Notes under the pieces: model-generated
Told to the model about the DNA's origin: nothing
Seen by the model: the letters and a program-made list of their open reading frames with translations, nothing else
The model's database searches: none
Assembly: GCA_019459455.1 (NCBI GenBank)
Contig: JAIBEX010000021.1
Location: forward strand, 283,576-347,575
Origin: Weeksellaceae bacterium
GTDB taxonomy: Bacteria; Bacteroidota; Bacteroidia; Flavobacteriales; Weeksellaceae
Length of the DNA: 64,000 nucleotides
Direction: 5' to 3'
Translations under genes and position numbers: made by a program
Part shown: positions 55,284 through 62,442 of the stretch, one piece after another
Numbering within the stretch: position 1 is the stretch's first letter
Layout: every line of letters starts with the position of its first letter

Positions 55284-57200
55284 ATGATTTCCAAGCAGAC
55301 CATCGACAAAATTTTCTCCACCATCCGTGTGGAAGAAATCATTGGTGAGTATGTACAGCTGAAACGTGCAGGGTCCAATTTTAAAGGGCTAAGCCCGTTC
55401 CATGAAGAGAAAACAGCGAGTTTCGTCGTGTCGCCCAGCAAGCAGATTTGGAAGGATTTTTCATCAGGCAAAGGGGGAACTGCGATTTCCTTTTTAATGG
55501 AAATCGAAAACTTCACCTACCCGGAAGCACTGCGCCATGCAGCTAAGAAGTACGGCATCGAGATCGAAGAGAACCTGCAGGAACAGACTGAAGAACAGAA
55601 AGCATCGCAAACCGAACGTGACATGCTCTACAAGATCCACGAAGTGGCCAACCATTTCCATCAGGAGCAGCTTTTTGAGACGGAAGAGGGAAAAAATATA
55701 GGCTTGGCCTATTTTAAAGAGCGGGAACTTCGCGATTCAATAATCAGAAAATTCCAACTGGGTTATTCGCCGGAAAAGAAGAATGCCTTCACGGAGTATG
55801 CTGTTGAGAAAGGATATTCCAGGGAAATCCTGGAAAGTTCAGGGCTTTCCATTTTCCCTGATAATGCCCCCGGTGGTATCGACCGTTTCCGTGAGCGCGT
55901 CGTTTTTCCAATCCACAGTTTTTCCGGCCGGGTGCTTGGTTTTGGAGCCAGGGTTTTGAAGAACAACATTAAAACTGCCAAATATCTGAACTCACCGGAG
56001 ACGGAGATCTACCACAAGTCCGCGGTACTGTACGGACTGAACCACTCCAAGCAGGCCATCTCAAAGAATAACCTTTGTCTGCTGGTTGAAGGCTATATGG
56101 ATGTGATTGCGCTCCATCAGAGTGGAATCGAAAATGTAGTCTCAAGTTCCGGAACCTCTTTGACTACCGAACAGATCAAACTGATTAAAAGGCTTACGGA
56201 AAACGTTACCATCCTCTTCGACGGAGACGCGGCGGGAATAAAGGCCAGTTTCCGGAGTATTGACATGCTGCTGTCCGAAGGGATGAATATCCGGGTCCTT
56301 CTGTTTCCGGATGGTGATGATCCGGACAGTTTTGCACGGAAACATCCACAGGAGTATGTTGAAAACTATATAAAGACCGAAGCAAACGATTTCATCAATT
56401 TCAAATCTGAGATTCTGCTGAAGGAAGCCGGGTCCGATTCCATAAAAAAAGCTGAAGCAATCCGTGATATCGTGAAATCGGTTGCTTTCGTATCCAATGC
56501 GCTGAAGCAGGAAGTCTACCTGAAGGAAATTTCCACGAAATTCGGACTCAGCGAACAGAGTCTCTCCAATGAACTTGGAGTCCAGAAGCAGGTGACCCAG
56601 CACATTTATAAGGCAGAGTCGCCAAAGCCGCAACCTAAACTTGAACTTGTGGAAGAAACGGCGCTTACAGTAAATCCGCTGCTGGTTCTGGAAGAAAAGC
56701 TGGTGGAACTCATGCTTAAATATGGTGACCAGATCCTCGCGAGGAAAAATGAGGAAGGAGAAACCTATGAAATCACGGTAATTGAAGAGATAATGGCTCA
56801 CCTGGATGAGGACGGTTATGAGATTCTTTCGCCTGTTAATGTAAAGATCGTTAAAGAAATTTCCGATGGGATCGCTCAGAACGAACTGCGGTCAGGTAAA
56901 TTTTTCTTCAGTCTCATGGATGAGGAACTCACCGGTACAGTGGCCAATGCCCTTTTTGAACAGTATGAAAACAGTGACTGGGGTAAACACAACATTTTCT
57001 TCAGCAGGGAAGATGAAGTAGTTCCGAAGCTGGTGAAGGATGTGATGATCCGCCATAAAAGGGAGTATGTGGTGAAGATGATTACCGAAATAAAAAATTC
57101 ACTCCAGGACGATACGGACAACACGGACAATTACATGAAAATCGTAAAACTGAACGAGCTGCGCAAAGAAATGGATGCGGAGGTGTACCGGATTTTGTGA
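55284..57200 (+). CDS. dnaG: DNA primase with degenerate zinc finger
   Basis: A 638-residue primase. The N-terminal CHC2-type domain is present, but GLSPFH and WKDFSSGKGG replace GLCPFH and HCFGCGxGG: Ser37, Asp58 and Ser61 stand where Cys is usual, and only His40 remains. The TOPRIM core has SSSGTSLTTEQIKLIKRL-like sequence, with EGYMDVIAL and the DGDAAGIKA acidic motif (about 310-325) as in other DnaG proteins. The C-terminal helicase-interaction domain is long and helical. I recall that Flavobacteria share this Cys-free finger, so it is probably a lineage trait. Divergent from tsaE. Confidence 0.94.
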   Translation: MISKQTIDKIFSTIRVEEIIGEYVQLKRAGSNFKGLSPFHEEKTASFVVSPSKQIWKDFSSGKGGTAISFLMEIENFTYPEALRHAAKKYGIEIEENLQEQTEEQKASQTERDMLYKIHEVANHFHQEQLFETEEGKNIGLAYFKERELRDSIIRKFQLGYSPEKKNAFTEYAVEKGYSREILESSGLSIFPDNAPGGIDRFRERVVFPIHSFSGRVLGFGARVLKNNIKTAKYLNSPETEIYHKSAVLYGLNHSKQAISKNNLCLLVEGYMDVIALHQSGIENVVSSSGTSLTTEQIKLIKRLTENVTILFDGDAAGIKASFRSIDMLLSEGMNIRVLLFPDGDDPDSFARKHPQEYVENYIKTEANDFINFKSEILLKEAGSDSIKKAEAIRDIVKSVAFVSNALKQEVYLKEISTKFGLSEQSLSNELGVQKQVTQHIYKAESPKPQPKLELVEETALTVNPLLVLEEKLVELMLKYGDQILARKNEEGETYEITVIEEIMAHLDEDGYEILSPVNVKIVKEISDGIAQNELRSGKFFFSLMDEELTGTVANALFEQYENSDWGKHNIFFSREDEVVPKLVKDVMIRHKREYVVKMITEIKNSLQDDTDNTDNYMKIVKLNELRKEMDAEVYRIL

Positions 57201-57250
57201 CAGTTTGACTAAATTTGTAGTAGGTACGGTTTTTGAAAAATAGAATTACG

Positions 57251-57267
57251 GTTCCAGAAGCTGGAAC
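57251..57267 (+). promoter_or_regulatory. Perfect palindrome upstream of clpP
   Basis: GTTCCAG-AAG-CTGGAAC lies 26-42 bp before the clpP ATG. It may be an operator or a hairpin in the leader of the mRNA; no U-run follows, so it is not a terminator. The TAAATTTG at about 57213-57220 fits a -7 element, which would place the palindrome in the 5' leader. Confidence 0.45.
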
Positions 57268-57293
57268 AGCCCTTAACTAAAATAAAAATCAAT

Positions 57294-57980
57294 ATGGACA
57301 TTAAAAAAGATTTCAGAGATTTCTCTGTAAAACATTTGGGGAACAGCGGTCTGGCCACTGACCAATATATGGGAATATTTAATCCCACCAACCTTACGCC
57401 GTACATTATGGAAGAAAGACGCCTGAACGTTGCTCAAATGGATGTTTTTTCGCGGCTTATGATGGACCGGATTATCTTCCTCGGAACTGGTATCGACGAT
57501 CAGGTGGCAAATATCGTAACCGCGCAGCTCCTGTTTCTGGAGAGTTCCGACGCTTCAAAAGATATTCAGATTTACATCAATTCGCCGGGTGGAAGTGTAT
57601 ACGCCGGTTTAGGAATCTACGATACCATGCAGATCATTAAACCCGATGTTGCCACCATCTGTACCGGTATGGCAGCGAGTATGGGGGCTGTTCTTCTGGT
57701 TGCAGGGGCAAAAGGAAAAAGATCAGCACTGAAGCATTCCAGGGTGATGATTCACCAGCCAAGTGGCGGTTCGCAGGGGGTGGCTTCTGATATGGAAATC
57801 AACCTGAGAGAGATGCTGAAACTGAAAAAGGAACTTTACGACATCATTTCCGAACATTCCGGACAGCCTTATGAATGGGTGGAGAAAGCTTCGGACCGTG
57901 ATTACTGGATGACTTCAGGTGAAGCGAAGGAATATGGAATGGTTGATGAAGTACTGGAAAAGAAAGCGGATAAACAGTAA
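57294..57980 (+). CDS. clpP: ClpP protease proteolytic subunit
   Basis: A 228-residue serine protease that forms the double-ring chamber used with ClpX or ClpA-type unfoldases. Motifs: MEERRLNVAQMDVFSRLMMD, YINSPGGSVYAGLGIYDT, the Ser nucleophile in CTGMAASMGAVLLVAGAKG (about 128) and the His in HSRVMIHQPSGG (about 153), with the Asp in KASDRDYWMTSGEA (about 202). An N-terminal extension of about 30 residues precedes the conserved part, as is usual in Flavobacteria. No clpX is adjacent. A strong terminator follows at 58001-58030. Confidence 0.95.
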   Translation: MDIKKDFRDFSVKHLGNSGLATDQYMGIFNPTNLTPYIMEERRLNVAQMDVFSRLMMDRIIFLGTGIDDQVANIVTAQLLFLESSDASKDIQIYINSPGGSVYAGLGIYDTMQIIKPDVATICTGMAASMGAVLLVAGAKGKRSALKHSRVMIHQPSGGSQGVASDMEINLREMLKLKKELYDIISEHSGQPYEWVEKASDRDYWMTSGEAKEYGMVDEVLEKKADKQ

Positions 57981-58000
57981 AAGTTTTTCAAGCTAAAGTA

Positions 58001-58035
58001 AACGGGTGCAATCTGTAAATTGCACCCGTTTTTTA
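58001..58035 (+). terminator. Hairpin terminator after clpP
   Basis: AACGGGTGCAAT (58001-58012) and ATTGCACCCGTT (58019-58030) form a 12-bp perfect stem around CTGTAA, followed by a T-run. Confidence 0.9.
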
Positions 58036-58058
58036 TGATTTTTATGACCTCTTTTATA

Positions 58059-58337
58059 CTACGGTTTTACCTTACTGAAGAATATAGAATATATAAGAAA
58101 GGTCTGGAAGAAAATATTGGCGAAAAATATCAGAACGGACTGGTAAGTTGGCAGTGGCAAATAAAAGGGTAAAAGTTCATTGAAAAAAATTGCTGGTGCA
58201 CTTACTAAATATTTAATGACCAAAAGAGGGATTTTCAAATATGCAGGCTCAAAATTAATGAAGATTTGATCATATAAGGAGACAAAAATCAGATCAAACA
58301 TTAAAATTGTAACAAACAAAAAGATAAATTTTTTCAT
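58059..58337 (-). CDS. Small membrane protein of unknown function
   Basis: 92 residues, mostly hydrophobic, with three predicted membrane helices (about 4-24, KKFIFLFVTILMFDLIFVSL; 34-52; 66-88). It lies downstream of tpiA on the same strand with a 23-bp gap. No family is recognised. The A/T-rich codon use differs from tpiA. It could be a real gene or an A/T-rich frame; the hydrophobic pattern and tight gap favour a real small protein. Confidence 0.5.
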   Translation of the reverse strand: MKKFIFLFVTILMFDLIFVSLYDQIFINFEPAYLKIPLLVIKYLVSAPAIFFNELLPFYLPLPTYQSVLIFFANIFFQTFLIYSIFFSKVKP

Positions 58338-58360
58338 TACTTACCTGCTGGATTTTGTTG

Positions 58361-59119
58361 CTAGTTAAATCCCTCAATTATTTTCGCGAAATCATCAATT
58401 TTCAATGCGGCTCCTCCAATTAAACCTCCATCAATGTCAGGTTGTGAGAAAATCTCTTTCGCGTTGTCCGGTTTAACAGAACCGCCGTATAGAATTGAAA
58501 TCTCATCGGCAACTTCCTGCCCGTATTTGTTTGCGATCAAACTTCGGATGTGTGCATGGATTTCCTGCGCCTGTTCCGGACTTGCGGTTTCTCCGGTTCC
58601 TATGGCCCACACGGGTTCGTAAGCAATCACCACCTTTTTGATTTCGTCTGCGGAGAGGGTGAAAAGGGCCACTTCAGTCTGGTTTTTAACAACCTCCAGG
58701 TGCTGTCCGGATTTTCTCTGCTCCAATGTTTCACCGTTGCAGTAAATCGGAGTCAGTCCTTTATCCAGGGCCAGTTTAACTTTCCTGTTGCAGTGTGAAT
58801 CCGTTTCGCCATGATACTGCCTGCGCTCGGAGTGACCGATTATAGCGCCGGTCGCATAAATGGATTCCAGCATATCAGCGGAAATTTCTCCGGTATAGGC
58901 CCCACTTTCATATTCACTCATGTCCTGTGCAAAAACCCCAATTTCATCCTGCTCATACAGGTCTTTGGCCATCATCAGATACAGGGACGGTGGCGCGATC
59001 CAAACCTCACAGTTGGTTGGGTTGTTTTTTTTGTATTCCAGCAGCTGAAACATGAGCTGTTGGGCCTCAATCACATTTTTATTCATTTTCCAGTTTCCTG
59101 CAACAATGTTCTTTCTCAT
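58361..59119 (-). CDS. tpiA: Triosephosphate isomerase
   Basis: A 252-residue glycolytic enzyme interconverting dihydroxyacetone phosphate and glyceraldehyde 3-phosphate. Motifs: NWKMNKN (Lys near 13), GHSERRQYHGE (His near 96), AYEPVWAIGTGETAS (Glu near 170) and GGSVKPDNAKE with GGALKIDDF at the phosphate site. The usual family length. It belongs to the minus-strand run DUF1599, BT_3928/DoxX, TerB-like, tpiA, a gene order I recall in related Bacteroidetes. Confidence 0.97.
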   Translation of the reverse strand: MRKNIVAGNWKMNKNVIEAQQLMFQLLEYKKNNPTNCEVWIAPPSLYLMMAKDLYEQDEIGVFAQDMSEYESGAYTGEISADMLESIYATGAIIGHSERRQYHGETDSHCNRKVKLALDKGLTPIYCNGETLEQRKSGQHLEVVKNQTEVALFTLSADEIKKVVIAYEPVWAIGTGETASPEQAQEIHAHIRSLIANKYGQEVADEISILYGGSVKPDNAKEIFSQPDIDGGLIGGAALKIDDFAKIIEGFN

Positions 59120-59161
59120 AATTCTTTTATTTGAGGTGTTCTGCGTTTTAAATTCTGTTTT

Positions 59162-59509
59162 TTAAGATTTCCAAAGATTTTTCAGAAGGCTGTAGAAGCG
59201 GTGTTCGTTTTCGCTCACTTCGTCATCGGCTTTAATGAGCGATTTTGCAAACTCAATAAAGTGCGCTCTCTCACTTTCTTCGGAATCGTCCAGAAAACAA
59301 CGGGCATGAAACTCAAAATGGTCTTTCCACTCTTCCTGCTGAAGAGAGGCAATCACGTCCAGTTCATTATCGAGATTCATACGGAACGGAAATTCTTCAG
59401 CAAGGTATTCCTGGATTTTGAGGCCTTCTTCCGGCGAAAATTCATTATCGACTGCGGAAAGGATCATGAGCAGATGATACCCTGCGATGGATTTATTGGA
59501 TTTTTGCAT
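59162..59509 (-). CDS. TerB-like small protein
   Basis: A 115-residue acidic helical protein. The repeat of helix pairs and acidic loop motifs (LSAVDNEFSPEEGLKIQEYL; IKADDEVSENEHRFYSLLKN) is that of TerB-like (tellurite-resistance B-related) domains, which bind metal in acidic loops. No export signal. It lies between BT_3928/DoxX and tpiA, 45 bp after the former. No tellurite-resistance neighbours are present, so a general housekeeping role is more likely than tellurite resistance. Confidence 0.75.
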   Translation of the reverse strand: MQKSNKSIAGYHLLMILSAVDNEFSPEEGLKIQEYLAEEFPFRMNLDNELDVIASLQQEEWKDHFEFHARCFLDDSEESERAHFIEFAKSLIKADDEVSENEHRFYSLLKNLWKS

Positions 59510-59554
59510 TGCAAATATTTTAATCGTTTATTAGGTGTTTATGAATGTTCAAAT

Positions 59555-60640
59555 TTAATCATTTAAAAAATCTTTCGCTGACTTTTTGTCTACAATTTTG
59601 CCGTTATTCAGCACCAACACGAAAGGGTTGCTGCGGGCAATCGTCTTGATCGCGGTACCGTCCATGAGGCTGTTCGGTATGGTCTTGAATGTCTTGAGAT
59701 CGGTAGATACTCCCATTACGAAAGTTCCGGGCAGTACTTTTAATTTGGCTTCGGTTTTCGCAATAATATTACGGTCGGCCTGGGCCGGGTGATAGGAGAA
59801 CAGCAGGACAGCTTTTGGCGCTTTAAGCACCGTTTCCGTTACATCATTTCCTGTTGAATCCTCTATCCTGAACTTTGTAATTTCGGACGAATATCCCTCC
59901 TTTACGATTTTTGAGGTTGTTTTATCTTCCTGAATTGCCCAGGGTGTGCCTTCTTCCCAATATTTCTTGTCGTTCACAAAGTCGTCCTGGTTAACCTCCA
60001 GAATTTCCGAAGTTTTTTTGTTCAGCAACGTGTAGTAGGTCTTGTAAACCGAAGGATCTTGCGCTATTTTCTTCTTCTCAAGATTCAGGTCAGTTCCAAT
60101 GCTGTAATCCCTGAAATCGATGAGCGGTTCATGTGCGATTCCCCAATTGATGACAAAAACCATCGTGAGGAAAGCAAAAGGGAAAGCATATTTTTTAAAG
60201 GTATTCTGTTTTTCAGGAAGCCCAAAGTCTTTGCGGTAAAGAATCCACAGAATGATTAGGGCTACCAGCAAAGCAATATCTTTCCAGAAACTCTGCCACG
60301 GCATCAGTTTCAGTGCTTCACCAAAGCATCCGCAGTCGGTAACGACATTGAAATATGCAGAGTAAAAGGTGAGGAACACAAAGAATATACAAAGGGCAAT
60401 AAGTGCCGTGAGCGTTAATTTCAGACGGCTCTTCATCAGTAAAAGGAATCCAAGGACCAATTCCAAAACCACTACGATGATTGCGATGATGAGGGACTGT
60501 TTCTCCAAAAACGGCATGTTGAACACACCAGGCGAAAAATACTCCTCCAGTTTGAATGAAAAACCAACCACATCCACGGCCTTCACAAAACCGGAAATGA
60601 GAAAAACAACAGCGACGATAATTCGTAAAATATCCTTCAT
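59555..60640 (-). CDS. BT_3928-family/DoxX-like membrane protein
   Basis: A 361-residue membrane protein. The N-terminal part has four predicted helices of the DoxX/MauE type: VAVVFLISGFVKAVD, QSLIIAIIVVVLELVLGFLL, LTALIALCIFFVFLTFYSAY, with the motif VTDCGCFGEALKLMPWQSFW. After a fifth helix near 150-167, the C-terminal part is soluble, with a thioredoxin-like appearance (VLLFSYHPAQ, VMGVSTDLKT) but no CxxC. This is the BT_3928 family of Bacteroidetes. It may be a redox partner or quinone-linked protein. It lies between DUF1599 and the TerB-like gene. Confidence 0.82.
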   Translation of the reverse strand: MKDILRIIVAVVFLISGFVKAVDVVGFSFKLEEYFSPGVFNMPFLEKQSLIIAIIVVVLELVLGFLLLMKSRLKLTLTALIALCIFFVFLTFYSAYFNVVTDCGCFGEALKLMPWQSFWKDIALLVALIILWILYRKDFGLPEKQNTFKKYAFPFAFLTMVFVINWGIAHEPLIDFRDYSIGTDLNLEKKKIAQDPSVYKTYYTLLNKKTSEILEVNQDDFVNDKKYWEEGTPWAIQEDKTTSKIVKEGYSSEITKFRIEDSTGNDVTETVLKAPKAVLLFSYHPAQADRNIIAKTEAKLKVLPGTFVMGVSTDLKTFKTIPNSLMDGTAIKTIARSNPFVLVLNNGKIVDKKSAKDFLND

Positions 60641-60665
60641 AAACAGTAGTTTCGATTAAGTTGGT

Positions 60666-61232
60666 CTAAATGAATTTCGGTTTGAACTTACCTTTCTCTT
60701 CTGAAAACTTTATAAGGGCAAAAACCGCATAATTAAGCATGTCGAAATAATTGGCGTCAAGGCCTTCGGAGACGAGTGTTTGCCCGCCATTGTCTTCAAT
60801 CTGTTTTGTACGGAGTACTTTCTGATAAATAAGATCGGTAATGGATGAAACCCGCATTTCCCGCCATGCCTCTCCGTAATCGTGGTTCTTTCTTTCCATC
60901 AGTTCCTTGGCCTCTTCTGCAAATTTGTCGTACAGGTTCAGGATTTCGGCCGGCTCCTCATCAAAGGTGTCGGTTACGCCCTTTTCGAGCTGTATAAGTC
61001 CGATAATAGCATAATTAACAATAGCGATCAGGTTTTCCTCTTCACTTTCTCCCACTTTTGAAATTCCTGTGGTCTGGAAATTACGAAGACTTTTTACCTT
61101 GATGAATATTTGATCGGTGAGCGACGTCGTTCTGAGCACCCGAAAAGAAGGTCCGTAATCTGTAAGCTTTTTAGTGAACAGATTGCGGCAGGTTTTTATG
61201 ATTTCGTCGAACTGTCTGGATGTCTTTAGCAT
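60666..61232 (-). CDS. DUF1599 protein with two internal repeats
   Basis: A 188-residue soluble protein made of two related halves: FTKKLTDYGPSFRVLRTTSL then DQIFIKVKSLRNFQ (about 20-52), and MERKNHDYGEAWREMRVSSI then DLIYQKVLRTKQIE (about 112-146), each followed by a NYA-IGLI/ALI-type helix. It is the DUF1599 family, found as a duplication of a nucleotide-modifying-like domain; the enzyme activity is not known. It is the first gene of the minus-strand run toward tpiA and is divergent from folP with a 78-bp gap. No other features are odd. Confidence 0.85.
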   Translation of the reverse strand: MLKTSRQFDEIIKTCRNLFTKKLTDYGPSFRVLRTTSLTDQIFIKVKSLRNFQTTGISKVGESEEENLIAIVNYAIIGLIQLEKGVTDTFDEEPAEILNLYDKFAEEAKELMERKNHDYGEAWREMRVSSITDLIYQKVLRTKQIEDNGGQTLVSEGLDANYFDMLNYAVFALIKFSEEKGKFKPKFI

Positions 61233-61273
61233 AAAATTTCTTAACGCTCCAAAGATACAAAATTGCTTTCAGC

Positions 61274-61306
61274 TTGCGGGAATGACCATTTAGTTTTTTA
61301 CTTTTG
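61274..61306 (+). promoter_or_regulatory. Predicted promoter of folP, nearly leaderless
   Basis: TTG (61274-61276), a 22-nt spacer and TACTTTTG (61299-61306) fit the Bacteroidetes consensus, with a spacer slightly longer than the usual 19-21. The predicted transcript start is 5-8 nt downstream, at or next to ATG 61311/61314, so the mRNA would have almost no leader. Confidence 0.5.
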
Positions 61307-61310
61307 TCTG

Positions 61311-62156
61311 ATGATGACAACCTTGCCAAACGCCCACCATTCCATAAACTGCCGCGGAAAACTCATTGAATTAACTGAGCCCAAAATCATGGGCATTCTG
61401 AATCTGACCCCGGATTCATTTTCGGACGGCGGACGGTTTAGCAGCGAATCAGCAGCACTTCATCACGTGGAAAAAATGAGGTTGGAAGGCGCCTCAATTA
61501 TCGATATCGGAGCACAGTCTACAAGGCCGAAGGCTGAATTCATTTCCGCGGAAGTAGAAATGCGCAGATTAGGCAAGGTTATTTCCGCCGTTAAGTCAGA
61601 ATTTCCAGACCTTCTGATTTCACTGGACACCTTCTATTCTGAAGTGGTTAAATTTGGTTTTGAGGAGGGAATTGATCTGGTGAATGACATCTCTGCAGGC
61701 CAGTTTGACCCTAAAATGTTTGAAACTGTTGCTGAAACAGGGCTTCCCTACATCCTGATGCATGTAAACCCAACGTACGACGGTATGCATGAAAAAATCA
61801 GCTATGAGGATATTACCGTTTCCGTGAATAAATTCCTATTGGTAAAGGCCCGTGAACTTTCAGAGGCAGGCGTTAAGGATATCATTCTGGATCCGGGTTT
61901 TGGTTTTGGGAAAACCCCCGGAGACCAGCACAAACTCCTGGATGAGACCCAACATATCGGTCTGGGCAGGTTTCCTCTTCTTATTGGCATCTCCCGTAAG
62001 TCCTTCATCTATAAACCGTTGGGAAAACTTCCATCTGACATCACAGAGGAGACACAGAAACTTCACCGTAAAGTGTTGGAAAAAGGGGCGAACATCCTGA
62101 GGGTACACGATGTCGCGGCAACAAAAAAGACGGTGGAGGAGTGGCAGCAGAGTTAA
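61311..62156 (+). CDS. folP: Dihydropteroate synthase
   Basis: 281 residues from ATG 61311 (a second ATG follows at once, 61314). It joins dihydropterin pyrophosphate and para-aminobenzoate in folate synthesis and is the target of sulfonamides. Motifs: IMGILNLTPDSFSDGG, IIDIGAQSTRPKAEFI, LVNDISAGQFDP, LPYILMHVNPT, IILDPGFGFGKTPGDQHKLL, PLLIGISRKSF and a final LRVHDVAATK. The frame opens at a TTG at 61263, but that lies within the promoter region. It is divergent from DUF1599. Its end overlaps the convergent gene at 62153-62389 by 4 bp. Confidence 0.96.
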   Translation: MMTTLPNAHHSINCRGKLIELTEPKIMGILNLTPDSFSDGGRFSSESAALHHVEKMRLEGASIIDIGAQSTRPKAEFISAEVEMRRLGKVISAVKSEFPDLLISLDTFYSEVVKFGFEEGIDLVNDISAGQFDPKMFETVAETGLPYILMHVNPTYDGMHEKISYEDITVSVNKFLLVKARELSEAGVKDIILDPGFGFGKTPGDQHKLLDETQHIGLGRFPLLIGISRKSFIYKPLGKLPSDITEETQKLHRKVLEKGANILRVHDVAATKKTVEEWQQS

Positions 62157-62389
62157 TTCGACCCTGATAATTTATCGGAATATTCCTGTGCAAATTTTTC
62201 GCGGTCCTCATTCAGTTTTTCCAGGCTGTTGGGCAGAACGTAGCTAAAGAGTACTTTTTCTTCGTCATCCAGAAAAATAAGTTCTTTTTCATCGGAATCG
62301 ATCATCTGCGAGAAAATTTCCCACATGGAGGTATCGCGCATCTTCAGTAATTCAAAAAAATCGGAGGCCTTTATCTGAACTGTTTTCAT
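62153..62389 (-). CDS. Small conserved hypothetical protein
   Basis: A 78-residue acidic protein with no signal or membrane segment: MKTVQIKASDFFELLKMRDT, then WEIFSQMIDSDEKELIF and LEKLNEDREKFAQEYSDKLS. No family is recognised. The strand-helix pattern suggests a small alpha/beta fold. It is convergent with folP (4-bp overlap) and 53 bp right of the DUF5686 gene's end, on the same strand as that gene. The good codon pattern and acidic composition suggest it is real. Confidence 0.6.
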   Translation of the reverse strand: MKTVQIKASDFFELLKMRDTSMWEIFSQMIDSDEKELIFLDDEEKVLFSYVLPNSLEKLNEDREKFAQEYSDKLSGSN

Positions 62390-62442
62390 TCTGCTTTTTT
62401 TGCAAAAATAAGGTTTTGAGCCATATTCCCAAGTATTTCAGT

